A DNA stretch of 64,000 nucleotides from Burkholderia pyrrocinia (GTDB lineage: Bacteria > Pseudomonadota > Gammaproteobacteria > Burkholderiales > Burkholderiaceae), in NCBI RefSeq assembly GCF_018417535.1, contig NZ_CP070977.1, positions 2,666,001 to 2,730,000 on the forward strand. Direction: 5' to 3'. The first letter of the stretch is position 1. Every line of letters starts with the position of its first letter. Below the pieces are notes generated by a model. That model was not told the origin of the DNA. It made no database searches and worked only from the letters and a program-made list of their open reading frames with translations. Positions 54,980-63,946 of this stretch are shown in pieces. A program made the translations under genes and the position numbers.

Positions 54980-56755
54980 TCAGGAGGGACGGTTCATCGA
55001 GCTGAAGCGGTGCTGGTCGAGATCGAGCACAGTGTCAAGGCCCTCCTGACGAACCGTGACCCAGCCCCACGCCACCAGCACCTTCAGGGCGCCGTTGACG
55101 CGTGCTCGGCTCAGCCCGAAATTCTTCGCCTTGGAATGCAGCGTGCTGAGCTTGATTTCGAAGGGCTTGGCCTCGCCCTTCTCCATCTGCTGGTCAACGT
55201 AGCCGCACAGCGCGTGGAACAATGCTTTGGCATCAATCTCTTCAGCGGGCACCTCGCGCGCCATCGCCACGGTGTGCCCCATCTGGTCGATCAGGAATCG
55301 GCCGACCGTGATCGCGTCCTGCATGGTGCCGACCGACAGCGACCACACCTCACCGCGCCACAGGTGCAACAGGCCAGCAATCACGTAGAACGTCTGACGC
55401 ACCCGCATCATGAGGAACGCATCCATGACCAGAAGCTGATTCCGGGCGAAGCGCTGGTTGCACCATTCGCTGCACGCGGCCTCCATGATCGCCACGGCAT
55501 CCGGCGACACCGTGATCGGCGGCGGCACGAAATCGCCGGACAACAGTTCGCGCACCGATGCCGCGCCCATCGCCCGAACCTGGGCGTCGAACGCCGCCAG
55601 GCAGTCCGGGTCGGACGGCTTCTGCCGCACACCGCGATCATGCTGCGGCAGATCGCCCAAGATCAGGAAATTGCCCAGCGCCGCCGCACCGTCAGCGCCC
55701 GCTGCGGCCACGTCGCGTACAAACACTCCGGGGGTCGTCGCGGCGAAGATGCCGAGCTGCACCCGGCCGGGCGCATGCGGGGACAGCAACCGGCCGCTGC
55801 CTGCCGCGGTCATCGCTTCCCCATGCCTGATCAGCGCCTTGATCACCGACGCACCGGAGTAAAGTGCGCTGGCGACCGGCCACTGCGTCGTGATCGCCTT
55901 ATGCACGGTGGACACGGCGACGTTCAGGAAAACGAGCTTCGGCTTGGCAGGTTGCACTGCGCGAGCGTCCTCTTCCAGCAGTACCTGGCTTTCAGCGCTC
56001 AGGTGCGCCACTTCGTCGTCGGCTCCCTGAAGCAGCACGATCTGGCTTTCGACTGCCGCGACCTTGAGCGACCAGACACGGTAATCGGCCTCGAAGCTCG
56101 ACGGCGGCGTCGCCACCAGCGCGTTCAGCGCTTTGCACAAGGCCTTTGCCGTGTCGGGATCATCTTCCAGCTCGGCCTGCACGACTGAGATTTGCAGCGA
56201 CTCCTTGCGCTGGTTCCACGCGATCAATTCGGTCTGGTGATCCGGGTAGTCGTCCGCTTTCGGCTCGCGGGCTTCGAGTTCGCGGCGTTGCGCGAGCAGC
56301 GCGTGCAGACGAACCATCTTGCGCGCCGCGACCTTGATCGCGGCGTCGATCTGCCTGCGCTGTTCGAGACGCAACTGACCTGCCGCCTTGAACATCGCCT
56401 GCTTTTCGATTGCGGCGGGAGCGGTTTCGATCTCGATCGCTGTCAGATCCGCAGCCAGCGCCTGCATGGTGATCGGCCCGGTGGCGGCCGGCCCGATCAG
56501 CACGCAGTTCAGCGTGAGCGGAATGCGGTTACCGCCCTCGTCTTCGACATGGCGGGCGCCCTGGTTCGCGACGCTGAGCTTGAAGAACATCTGCGCAATG
56601 GCCTGAGCCACGGTCAGCTGGTACTTGTTGCACTGCGCGAGCACAACGTCGCTCAGCTCCGGACCGAGAACGTTGAGCCCCGTCGTGTCGCTCAACGAGG
56701 CCTGAGCCAACACGGCGGGCTGCGCGGACATGCCGGGGTTAGGGAAATGCAGCAT
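54980..56755 (-). CDS. DUF3987/YfjI-like replication-associated protein (P4-type)
   Basis: A 591-residue protein resembling the DUF3987/YfjI family that occurs in P4-like satellites next to alpA. After a helical N-terminus with long coiled segments (about 120-260), a core with RLLSPHAPGRVQLGIFAATT and NFLILGDLPQHD suggests a P-loop-derived fold without a canonical Walker A. The end looks like a winged helix (LSRARVNGALKVLVAWGWVT). The start ATG 56755 lies 11 bases after alpA; the longer frame from 57094 is a shadow. Its role is likely replication or stabilisation of the excised element. Confidence 0.6.
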   Translation of the reverse strand: MLHFPNPGMSAQPAVLAQASLSDTTGLNVLGPELSDVVLAQCNKYQLTVAQAIAQMFFKLSVANQGARHVEDEGGNRIPLTLNCVLIGPAATGPITMQALAADLTAIEIETAPAAIEKQAMFKAAGQLRLEQRRQIDAAIKVAARKMVRLHALLAQRRELEAREPKADDYPDHQTELIAWNQRKESLQISVVQAELEDDPDTAKALCKALNALVATPPSSFEADYRVWSLKVAAVESQIVLLQGADDEVAHLSAESQVLLEEDARAVQPAKPKLVFLNVAVSTVHKAITTQWPVASALYSGASVIKALIRHGEAMTAAGSGRLLSPHAPGRVQLGIFAATTPGVFVRDVAAAGADGAAALGNFLILGDLPQHDRGVRQKPSDPDCLAAFDAQVRAMGAASVRELLSGDFVPPPITVSPDAVAIMEAACSEWCNQRFARNQLLVMDAFLMMRVRQTFYVIAGLLHLWRGEVWSLSVGTMQDAITVGRFLIDQMGHTVAMAREVPAEEIDAKALFHALCGYVDQQMEKGEAKPFEIKLSTLHSKAKNFGLSRARVNGALKVLVAWGWVTVRQEGLDTVLDLDQHRFSSMNRPS

Positions 56756-56766
56756 GACCGGCCCCC

Positions 56767-57045
56767 TTACTTGCACGCGCGCGACGCGATCCAGGCATCG
56801 ACGGTCACCGAATCGAAGCCCGTCGTACGCTCGGTCAGCTTGATTTTCTTGGGGAAGCTCGGGTCGGTTGCGATGAGCATATACACGGTCGAGCGCGAGA
56901 GGCCGATGCGCTCGACCAGTTCCTTCACACGGATGATCCGACGGACCGTGTCCGGCGAGCGAGTCGAATCGACCGTTTCGGCACACGTACTGCGATACGC
57001 CGAAAGCGGCTGCGGCAAACTGCCGATCTGGGTCTTGAACTGCAT
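56767..57045 (-). CDS. alpA: AlpA-family excisionase/transcription activator
   Basis: A 92-residue AlpA-type protein: IIRVKELVERIGLSRSTVYM (about 37-56) is the MerR-like HTH, followed by DPSFPKKIKLTERTTGFDSV and a C-terminal VDAWIASR helix. AlpA of P4-like elements activates the integrase or excision genes. GGAG lies about 8 bases before the ATG at 57045. It starts the alpA-yfjI-like unit on the minus strand, with repeats at 57134-57228 upstream that could be its binding sites. Confidence 0.88.
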   Translation of the reverse strand: MQFKTQIGSLPQPLSAYRSTCAETVDSTRSPDTVRRIIRVKELVERIGLSRSTVYMLIATDPSFPKKIKLTERTTGFDSVTVDAWIASRACK

Positions 57046-57133
57046 GAAAAATCTCCGTCGAGAGGTGGCGAACGACGCATTGGTCGTCGCCCACCGAATT
57101 ACGGCTTGCGCCGCGGGGACGGAGATTTCACGG

Positions 57134-57228
57134 CCGGAACACCTGTTCCGGTCAAAGGTCTGTTGAAGAGCATTGTCCAGCAACGTCTGCCGGAGTCCGA
57201 AGCGGAACAGCAACGTCCGAAGCGGAAC
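57134..57228. promoter_or_regulatory. Operator-like palindrome and direct repeats upstream of alpA
   Basis: A perfect short palindrome flanks 57134-57151 (CCGGAAC...GTTCCGG), and GTCCGAAGCGGAAC is directly repeated at 57195-57208 and 57215-57228, 20 bases apart, or two helical turns. All share the core CGGAAC. The region is the gap between the HTH protein gene and alpA, so it is a likely control site. Confidence 0.5.
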
Positions 57229-58271
57229 TACTTCTTCTTGGCCGGAACAGGAAATGGACTCGCAGGCTGCCCCCTTTCCTTGTGGTATTGACGAATTTTC
57301 CTGCGAACGAGACCGTCGCTTACTCCGAAGTGTTCAGCCGTACGCTTGGTGCGAGCCTTGCCCACAAGTTGCTCGCGGTATTCATATACATCCGTAGGAT
57401 CAAGGCCCTCCTCCCTCGCCTTATCCTTGGAGGATCGGCTATCTTGCGACGGCACCTTTTCAGGAATGGCGCTCGGCACATCTGATCGAGGGCTAGCAAG
57501 AACTGCTGTCTGCGTTGAAGCACCTTCGTCGGGTCGGCTCCGAATCGGCACCATGTCGTGCCACTGCTTTAGATAGTCGAGCACCATCTGACGCGGGATG
57601 AACGTCCCCGCAACCAGCAGCTTTGCCCGACTATGGTCGGAGTTGAACGCCGCGAAACGCTGCTCGATGAAATCGTCGCGCAGTTCCTGCTGGCATTTCA
57701 GCGACAAATCTTCAAGCCGCCCCCGCTCCGCGTCAGGATCGAATACAGAGAGTAATTCCGGCTCCCAGCCGGCTCGATCTGGATGAGCACGATAGGCATT
57801 CAAAAATGCCTCACGAGCTTCGAGGGTCACGGGAGCCTGCAATTGCGGCAGATCAGGCAACAGCCGGACAAGAAGTGCCCGGTCTTCGTCCGTCAGCTTG
57901 TAGGGTAACGACATCGCCCCTTGGTCAACCCCAGCCTCCGCGAACAAATCAACGGCATTGGACAGCTCATCGATAATCAGTAACCCCGATGGTCTACCAG
58001 ATTGAATTAGGCGAGGATCAACGCCCGATTGGCCCACTGGCGTATACCTCTGCCGGAACTTAACCGAGACGGACTCTGCCTCGCTATCGACCGTGATCGA
58101 TCCTGTCTGCCCAACCACCGCCTTCGGCGTTAATTGGATTTTCATGACTTTGCCGACAATGCAAGCAATCCCGGTCAGCCCTTGTTTCGTCAATCTCGCC
58201 AACGTGATCGCACGTGCCAAGCGGGTGCATTCGATGAGCTCGCCATCAGGCAAGTCCACTTGCAAAGGCAT
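57228..58271 (-). CDS. Island HTH-domain protein, unknown function
   Basis: A 347-residue protein. The first 250 residues (VDLPDGELIECTRLARAITL, MSLPYKLTDEDRALLVRLLP) show no named fold. The C-terminal 55 residues contain a helix-turn-helix (RTKRTAEHFGVSDGLVRRKI) and a basic Lys-rich end (VPAKKK), so DNA binding is likely. The ATG at 58271 has GAGG 6 bases upstream. It lies between the integrase and alpA and is read in the same direction, suggesting a role in island maintenance or control. Confidence 0.6.
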   Translation of the reverse strand: MPLQVDLPDGELIECTRLARAITLARLTKQGLTGIACIVGKVMKIQLTPKAVVGQTGSITVDSEAESVSVKFRQRYTPVGQSGVDPRLIQSGRPSGLLIIDELSNAVDLFAEAGVDQGAMSLPYKLTDEDRALLVRLLPDLPQLQAPVTLEAREAFLNAYRAHPDRAGWEPELLSVFDPDAERGRLEDLSLKCQQELRDDFIEQRFAAFNSDHSRAKLLVAGTFIPRQMVLDYLKQWHDMVPIRSRPDEGASTQTAVLASPRSDVPSAIPEKVPSQDSRSSKDKAREEGLDPTDVYEYREQLVGKARTKRTAEHFGVSDGLVRRKIRQYHKERGQPASPFPVPAKKK

Positions 58272-58366
58272 ATTGTCCTCATTTTGATCAAGCCACGTTG
58301 AGCGCGGCACCAGTACATTACTCTTCGTTCATCTATTCGCAGAAATTCGGCGGTAAGCCACCGGCA

Positions 58367-59578
58367 CTATGCAGCACCCGTCTGGACGATTTCTGCCCCT
58401 ACCTTGAGTTTGTCCAGATAGTCAGCCCACTTCTGCATCATCGCCCTCCGCTCCTTGATGAACTTCGTGCGGTTATATGCCTTGCCGAGCGTGTCGGGCA
58501 CGGCATGAGCAAGCTGATGCTCGATGACTTCGGGCTTTTGTTCCAGTTCCTCGTGAAGAATCGTCCGCGCCATCGCCCGAAAGCCGTGGCCGGTGATTTC
58601 GGTCCGCGTGTCGTAGCCCAAACGGCGCAGAGCCGCATTGACTGCGGCATCGCTCATCGGGCGCTGAGCCGAACGCGCCCCCGGAAAGACGTAACGGCCG
58701 TTTCCGGTCAGCGCATGAAGGTCCCGCAGAATCTGAACGGCTTGTGTTGCGAGCGGAACCAGATGCTCGGTCTTCGTCTTCGTGACAAGGTATCGCCATT
58801 CGCCCTTATCAAGATCGAACTGAGCCCATTCGGCCTTGCGCAGTTCGCCGGGTCGAGTGAACAACATGGGCGCAAGCTTGAGCGCGCATAGAACAGGAAA
58901 CGTGCCGGAAAACCCGTCGAATGCCCGAAGCATGGCGCCGACCTTAGCGGGCTCGGTAATCGAAGCGAAGTGCGTGGTCTGCGCCGGTGGAATGGCATTG
59001 ACCAAATCACGAGCCGGGTCAAACTTACAGTAGCCTTCCTTGATTCCATAGCGGAATGCGCGACTGATCTCGCCACGGACCTTGTGAGCCGTGAAACGAG
59101 CACCACGGCTGTCGATCCGCTTAAGGACAGTCAGAACTTCAGGGGCATCGATTTCCGCTACCGGCCGCTTGCCGATCCAAGGGAAAACATCCTTCTCGAA
59201 GCGGGCCTTGGTCTTCGCCATCGACCCAGCCGTAACGTACGGCTTGAGTTCATCCATCCAGCCAAGCGCAACTGCCTCGAAGGAATTGGTCGCTGCCAGA
59301 CGTACCGCCCGCTTATCGGCTTTCTTGGCTTCGCCTGGATCAATGTCTGCCGCAAGCTTCTTCCGCGCGTCGTCGCGCTTCTCGCGCGCAGCGGCCAACG
59401 AAACATCCGGATAGACGCCCAGCGCGAGCCGCTTTTCCTTGCCGGCGAAGCGATATTTGAGCCGCCAGTATTTCCCGCCCGAGGGCGCGACCTCCAAGTA
59501 CATGCCGCCCCCATCAGCAAGGCGGTACGGCTTTTCACGGGGCGTCGCTTTACGGACTGCGATGTCGGTCAATGGCAT
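58367..59578 (-). CDS. int: P4-type tyrosine integrase of the island
   Basis: A 403-residue site-specific recombinase. Residues 1-90 are the DUF4102 arm-binding domain (ADGGGMYLEVAPSGGKYWRL, ALGVYPDVSLAAAR); 95-190 are the core-binding domain; the catalytic domain holds Arg242 (TRPGEL), His331 and Arg334 (HGFR), His358 (LAHAV) and Tyr368 (AYNR). All active residues are intact. The ATG at 59578 is preceded by AAGG; the ORF extending to 59620 is less likely. It lies just beyond the tRNA-Thr 3' end, the usual place for such enzymes, and should catalyse integration and excision at that site. Confidence 0.95.
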   Translation of the reverse strand: MPLTDIAVRKATPREKPYRLADGGGMYLEVAPSGGKYWRLKYRFAGKEKRLALGVYPDVSLAAAREKRDDARKKLAADIDPGEAKKADKRAVRLAATNSFEAVALGWMDELKPYVTAGSMAKTKARFEKDVFPWIGKRPVAEIDAPEVLTVLKRIDSRGARFTAHKVRGEISRAFRYGIKEGYCKFDPARDLVNAIPPAQTTHFASITEPAKVGAMLRAFDGFSGTFPVLCALKLAPMLFTRPGELRKAEWAQFDLDKGEWRYLVTKTKTEHLVPLATQAVQILRDLHALTGNGRYVFPGARSAQRPMSDAAVNAALRRLGYDTRTEITGHGFRAMARTILHEELEQKPEVIEHQLAHAVPDTLGKAYNRTKFIKERRAMMQKWADYLDKLKVGAEIVQTGAA

Positions 59579-59597
59579 GGGGCACCTTACAACCCGA

Positions 59598-59665
59598 GGG
59601 GGCATTTTTCTCGGGGGCACTTATCAAACGCCAAGATTCCCCCGGAGGTGCCCCCACATGCCCCC
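59598..59665. repeat. GGGGGCA/TGCCCCC heptamers in the integrase leader
   Basis: GGGGGCA at 59598-59604 and 59613-59619 and TGCCCCC at 59649-59655 and 59659-59665 flank a short centre. The same heptamer occurs twice at the opposite island end (10414, 10426). They are candidate arm sites or operators for the integrase. Confidence 0.5.
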
Positions 59666-59698
59666 GGATTCAGACGGGCATCGCTGGACAACGCTGGA

Positions 59699-59735
59699 AT
59701 AAAAAAACCCGTGAAGCCTTATGCTATCACGGGTT
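59699..59735 (-). terminator. Intrinsic terminator downstream of tRNA-Thr
   Basis: On the minus strand the nine-bp stem AACCCGTGA/TCACGGGTT is followed by a run of seven T. It lies 35 bases after the tRNA 3' end, replacing the displaced one at 10296-10328. Confidence 0.8.
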
Positions 59736-59769
59736 TCTGGATTTCCGAGGATTCCCTCGGATGGGTATT

Positions 59770-59845
<76 letters not shown>

Positions 59846-59864
59846 GTAAGCGCGAGATTCTACC

Positions 59865-60386
59865 TCATTTCACGATCTTGAGGCGAGGTCTGCTGCCGCC
59901 TTTCGAGCCGTCGCCGTCGGTTTTCGGCGGTTCGTCGGCGCCTTCGGACGGTTCCTCGTTCGCGCCGCTGCCGGCGACCGGCGCCAGCGTGGCCGGAGAC
60001 TCGTCGCGCTGCACATCATCCGCCTGCGCAGCTTCATCGTCGAACGCGCCCGAATCCTCGCCTTCGCCCGCGACCGCATCGACCTGGAACGCCATCCCCT
60101 GCCCGTTCTCGCGCGCATAGATCGCAAGCACGTTGGCAACCGGAATCTCGATCTTGTGCGCCTTGCCGGAGAACCGGGCAGTGAACTCGATCCACTCGTT
60201 GCCCATCTGCAACTGGCTCGTCGCCTCGAAGCTGATGTTGAGCACGATCTCGCCGTCACGCACGAACTGACGCGGCACGCGCGTCGAGTTGTCGACCCTC
60301 ACCGCGATATGCGGCGTGTAACCGTTATCGGTGCACCACTCGTACAACGCGCGCAGCAGATAAGGCTTCGTTGAAATCTCTTGCAT
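59865..60386 (-). CDS. sspB: ClpXP protease specificity-enhancing factor SspB
   Basis: A 173-residue SspB, the adapter that ferries ssrA-tagged proteins from stalled ribosomes to the ClpXP protease. The conserved dimeric domain covers about residues 1-110 (TKPYLLRALYEWCTDNGYTP, VLNISFEATSQLQMG, IEFTARFSGKAHKIEIPVAN, VLAIYARENGQGMAF). An acidic linker follows, and the basic end (RPRLKIVK) is the ClpX-docking tail. The ATG at 60386 has GAGG upstream. It follows sspA in the usual order. Confidence 0.95.
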   Translation of the reverse strand: MQEISTKPYLLRALYEWCTDNGYTPHIAVRVDNSTRVPRQFVRDGEIVLNISFEATSQLQMGNEWIEFTARFSGKAHKIEIPVANVLAIYARENGQGMAFQVDAVAGEGEDSGAFDDEAAQADDVQRDESPATLAPVAGSGANEEPSEGADEPPKTDGDGSKGGSRPRLKIVK

Positions 60387-60457
60387 CACAATCCTCGAAC
60401 CCGGAGCGGGCGCGCGGCACGCCGCGCCGCCCTCTCCGTCTTGCCTTCATTGCATCA

Positions 60458-61069
60458 TCAACGACGCATGACCTTTTCGGACGGCGTCAGTGCTTCGATA
60501 TAGGCCGGACGGCTGAAGATCCGTTCGGCGTACTTCATCAGCGGCGCAGCATTCTTCGACAGCTCGATGCCGTAGTGATCCAGACGCCACAGCAGCGGCG
60601 CGATCGCGACGTCGAGCATCGAGAACTCCTCGCCGAGCATGTACTTGTTCTTCACGAAGATCGGCGCGAGCTGCGTCAGGCGATCGCGGATCGCGAGGCG
60701 TGCCTTCTCGTGATTCTTCTCCGCTGCCTTGCCCTTCTCGTTCTCGAGCGTGCTGACGTGAACGAACAGTTCCTTCTCGAAGTTGAGCAGGAACAGGCGC
60801 GCACGTGCGCGCTGCACGGGGTCGGCCGGCATCAGTTGCGGATGCGGGAAGCGCTCGTCGATGTACTCGTTGATGATGTTCGATTCGTACAGGATCAGGT
60901 CGCGCTCGACCAGGATCGGCACCTGACCGTACGGGTTCATCACCGAAATGTCTTCCGGCTTGTTGAACAGGTCGACGTCACGGATTTCGAAGTCCATGCC
61001 CTTCTCGAACAGCACCAGCCGGCAACGCTGGGAGAACGGGCAAGTTGTGCCGGAATACAGAACCATCAT
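60458..61069 (-). CDS. sspA: Stringent starvation protein A (GST-fold)
   Basis: A 203-residue glutathione S-transferase-fold protein that binds RNA polymerase and adjusts stationary-phase and acid-stress transcription. The N-terminal thioredoxin-like domain shows YSGTTCPFSQRCRLVL, NPYGQVPILVERD and YESNIINEYIDE; the helical C-domain follows from about residue 85. Like other SspA it probably lacks transferase activity. GAGGAAA precedes the ATG. It lies between petC and sspB, as in many betaproteobacteria. Confidence 0.93.
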   Translation of the reverse strand: MMVLYSGTTCPFSQRCRLVLFEKGMDFEIRDVDLFNKPEDISVMNPYGQVPILVERDLILYESNIINEYIDERFPHPQLMPADPVQRARARLFLLNFEKELFVHVSTLENEKGKAAEKNHEKARLAIRDRLTQLAPIFVKNKYMLGEEFSMLDVAIAPLLWRLDHYGIELSKNAAPLMKYAERIFSRPAYIEALTPSEKVMRR

Positions 61070-61082
61070 ATTTGCGTTTCCT

Positions 61083-61145
61083 CAAAAAAGCCGAGGGCCG
61101 GCACGCGGCGAAACCCCTTTCACGGGTTCCGCCTTGCGCCGGCCC
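61083..61145 (-). terminator. Terminator of the petABC operon
   Basis: A long GC-rich stem-loop (61095-61145) follows the petC stop on the minus strand and is trailed by CTTTTTTG. It separates petC from sspA. Confidence 0.6.
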
Positions 61146-61163
61146 CACGCCGGTCAGGCGTGT

Positions 61164-61922
61164 TTACTTGATATCTTTCCAGTACGCGGCATTGAGCCGC
61201 CAGGCCAGGAAAGTCAGGACACCGAGAAAGATCAGCACCCACACGCCGAGGCGCTTGCGGGTATGCTGGGCCGGCTCGGACATCCATGTCATATAGGCCA
61301 CCAAGTCGGCAACCGCAGCATCATAGTCCGGTGACGACAACGTCCCCGGCGTGACCTGCTGGAAGCCGACGAGCGTGTGGGCCTTCTCGCCCGTCTCCTC
61401 GTCCGTCTTGTCTTCGAATTTGGCGATGCGCTGCCCCTGCAGCTGCCACAACACATGGGGCATGCCGACGTTCTCGAACACCGCGTTGTTCCAGCCGGAC
61501 GGCCGCGTATCGTCGCGGTAGAAACTCCGCAGATACGTATACAGCCAGTCGCGGCCGCGCGCGCGCTCCTCGACCGACAGGTCGGGCGGCGAGGTGCCGA
61601 GCCAGTTCTTCGCGTCCTCGGGCCGCATCGCGACGGACATCGTGCTCCCGACCTTGTCGGTCGTGAACAGGAGATTCGTTTCGATCTCCTTCTGGGATAT
61701 GCCCAGATCCGTCAGACGGTTGTAGCGCATCAGGTCCGCGCTGTGGCAGTTCAGGCAATAGTTTACAAACAATTGCGCGCCGTGCTGAAGCGAAACCAGA
61801 TTTTCCGTGTTATCGGGCGCCCGGTCGAGCGGAAAATTACCTTCCGCCCGCACGGCCGGCGCCACCAGCAGCGCACACGCGGTCGCCCCGATCAGCGCGA
61901 GTGTCGAAAGCAGTTTCTTCAT
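61164..61922 (-). CDS. petC: Cytochrome c1 of the bc1 complex
   Basis: A 252-residue c-type cytochrome that passes electrons from the Rieske protein to soluble cytochrome c. A signal peptide (to about residue 26, VAPAVRAEG) precedes the haem site CLNCH in FVNYCLNCHSADLMRYNRL. The axial Met lies in SVAMRPEDAKNWLG. A C-terminal membrane anchor (LGVWVLIFLGVLTFLAWRLN) is followed by YWKDIK. It is the last gene of petABC on the minus strand; 21 bases separate it from petB. Confidence 0.95.
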   Translation of the reverse strand: MKKLLSTLALIGATACALLVAPAVRAEGNFPLDRAPDNTENLVSLQHGAQLFVNYCLNCHSADLMRYNRLTDLGISQKEIETNLLFTTDKVGSTMSVAMRPEDAKNWLGTSPPDLSVEERARGRDWLYTYLRSFYRDDTRPSGWNNAVFENVGMPHVLWQLQGQRIAKFEDKTDEETGEKAHTLVGFQQVTPGTLSSPDYDAAVADLVAYMTWMSEPAQHTRKRLGVWVLIFLGVLTFLAWRLNAAYWKDIK

Positions 61923-61943
61923 GTCGTTCTCTCCTCGCTCACG

Positions 61944-63326
61944 TTAATGGGGCTTGAAGCGCACCCGCTCCGGCGGCTGCTTGAACGTGCCAAGCTGCGT
62001 CCAGACGGGCATGCCGAGGAAGAACGCGAAGTAGATCAGCGCACAGGCCTGCGCGATCAGCGTCGCAACCGGCGATGGCGGCCGCGTGCCGAGGAACGCG
62101 AGGGTCAGGAACGCCGCTACGAAGATCCCGAGGAACACCTTGTGGAACAGCGGCCGGTAGCGGATCGACTTCACCGGGCTACGGTCGAGCCACGGCAGGA
62201 AGAACAGCGTGATCACCGCCGAGCCCATCACGACGACCCCCCAGAACTTCGACTCCGTCAGGTACATGAACACGACGATCGCCGCGGCCAGCACCGGCAG
62301 CCCGGCTTTCCACTTGCCGCGAGCGCGGATCAGCGCGAGCACGCCGAGCAGTGCGATCACGATCATCAGCACGATCTTGAACGGGTCGGTGGTCGCACGC
62401 AGCATCGCGTAGAACGCGGTGAAGTACCAGACTGGCGCAATCTCGGGCGGCGTCTGCAACGGGTTCGCCGGAACGAAGTTGTTCGCCTCGAGGAAGTAGC
62501 CGCCCATCTCCGGCGAGAAGAACACGATCAGCGCGAACACCATCAGGAACACGCACACGCCGAAGAAATCGTGCACCGAGTAGTACGGATGGAACGGGAT
62601 GCCGTCGAGCGGAATGCCGTTCTCGTCCTTCTTCGCCTTGATCTCGATACCGTCCGGGTTATTTGACCCCACTTCGTGCAGCGCGACGAGGTGCGCGATC
62701 ACGAGGCCGATCAGCACGAGCGGAATCGCGATCACGTGGAACGCGAAGAAGCGGTTCAGCGTGACGTCGGACACGACGTAGTCGCCGCGAATCCACAGCG
62801 ACAGGTCCGGACCGACGAACGGGATCGCCGAGAACAGGTTCACGATCACCTGCGCGCCCCAGAACGACATCTGGCCCCACGGCAGCAGGTAGCCGAAGAA
62901 CGCCTCGGCCATCAGGCACAGGAAGATCGCGCAGCCGAAGATCCACACGAGCTCGCGCGGCTTGCGGTACGACCCGTACAGCAGCCCGCGGAACATGTGC
63001 AGGTAGACGACCACGAAGAACATCGATGCACCGGTCGAGTGCAGGTAGCGGATCAGCCAGCCCCACGGCACCTCGCGCATGATGTACTCGACCGACGCGA
63101 ACGCGAGCGTCGAGTCGGGCTTGTAGTTCATCGTCAGGAAGATGCCCGTGACGATCTGGTTGACGAGCACGAGCAGCGCGAGGGAGCCGAAGAAGTACCA
63201 GAAGTTGAAGTTCTTCGGCGCGTAGTACTCGGAAACGTGCTTCTTCCACGTGGACGTGAGCGGGAAGCGCTGGTCGATCCAGCCGGAGACACCTGTCGTG
63301 GAGACTTCTTTGTTGTCGGCAGCCAT
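61944..63326 (-). CDS. petB: Cytochrome b of the bc1 complex
   Basis: A 460-residue membrane protein carrying both b haems and the quinone sites. The ATG at 63326 gives MAADNKEVSTTGVSGWIDQR and overlaps the petA stop by one base; the upstream extension is a shadow of petA. Expected markers are present: WWYFFGS-like first span, RYLHSTGASMFFVVVYLHMF and HVIAIPLVLIGLVIAHLVAL with haem-ligand His pairs, GYLLPWGQMSFWGA, and the Qo motif PEW-like region (APVWYFT). Eight or nine spans are predicted. Confidence 0.95.
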   Translation of the reverse strand: MAADNKEVSTTGVSGWIDQRFPLTSTWKKHVSEYYAPKNFNFWYFFGSLALLVLVNQIVTGIFLTMNYKPDSTLAFASVEYIMREVPWGWLIRYLHSTGASMFFVVVYLHMFRGLLYGSYRKPRELVWIFGCAIFLCLMAEAFFGYLLPWGQMSFWGAQVIVNLFSAIPFVGPDLSLWIRGDYVVSDVTLNRFFAFHVIAIPLVLIGLVIAHLVALHEVGSNNPDGIEIKAKKDENGIPLDGIPFHPYYSVHDFFGVCVFLMVFALIVFFSPEMGGYFLEANNFVPANPLQTPPEIAPVWYFTAFYAMLRATTDPFKIVLMIVIALLGVLALIRARGKWKAGLPVLAAAIVVFMYLTESKFWGVVVMGSAVITLFFLPWLDRSPVKSIRYRPLFHKVFLGIFVAAFLTLAFLGTRPPSPVATLIAQACALIYFAFFLGMPVWTQLGTFKQPPERVRFKPH

Positions 63327-63946
63327 CACGCTTCTCCTTTCTCGTCCTTGCCGATCACGAGGGTCGTCGCCGACGTGAACATGTAGGGCGGGATGTCGAG
63401 ATTCTGAGGCGCCGGCTTGTTCTTGAACACACGGCCGGCGAGGTCGTAGGTCGAACCGTGGCACGGGCACAGGAAACCGCCCGGCCAGTCGTCCGGCAGG
63501 TTCGGCTGCGGACCCGGCGTGAAGCGTTGGCTAGGCGTGCAGCCGAGGTGCGTACACACGGCCATCACGACGAGAATGTTCTTGCGATCGGTCCGCGAGC
63601 GATATTCGTTGGCGCAATACGCGGGCAACGGCATCGAATACGGGGACGTCGTGGTCGGATCGGCCACTTCCTTGTCGGCCTTGACCACGTCGGCCAGCAT
63701 CGAATCCGTGCGATTCAGGATCCAGACGGGTTTGCCGCGCCACGGCACGGTGACCATCTCGCCGGGCTTCAGGCTGCTGATGTCGACTTCGACAGGTGCA
63801 CCGGCCGCTTTCGCTTTCGCGGACGGCGCAAGCGACGCCGCGAAAGGTATGACGGTGGCTACGCCTCCCACGCCACCTGCTACGGATGTCGCAATCAGCC
63901 AGGTACGGCGGCCGCTGTCGACGCGTTTCTCTTCCTTGTCTCGCAT
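63326..63946 (-). CDS. petA: Ubiquinol-cytochrome c reductase iron-sulfur (Rieske) subunit
   Basis: A 206-residue Rieske protein. A twin-arginine-type N-terminus (SGRRTWLIATSVAGGVGGVA) forms the membrane anchor and export signal. The [2Fe-2S] cluster ligands lie in CTHLGC and CPCHGS (Cys-x-His and Cys-x-x-His). The ATG at 63946 is preferred; the ATG at 63991 would add 15 residues. First gene of petABC, ending at the petB start. Confidence 0.95.
   Translation of the reverse strand: MRDKEEKRVDSGRRTWLIATSVAGGVGGVATVIPFAASLAPSAKAKAAGAPVEVDISSLKPGEMVTVPWRGKPVWILNRTDSMLADVVKADKEVADPTTTSPYSMPLPAYCANEYRSRTDRKNILVVMAVCTHLGCTPSQRFTPGPQPNLPDDWPGGFLCPCHGSTYDLAGRVFKNKPAPQNLDIPPYMFTSATTLVIGKDEKGEA

Noticed and set aside
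54980..57094. Longer start for the DUF3987/YfjI-like gene
   Set aside because: The extension would cover the whole alpA gene in another frame; ATG 56755 follows alpA directly.
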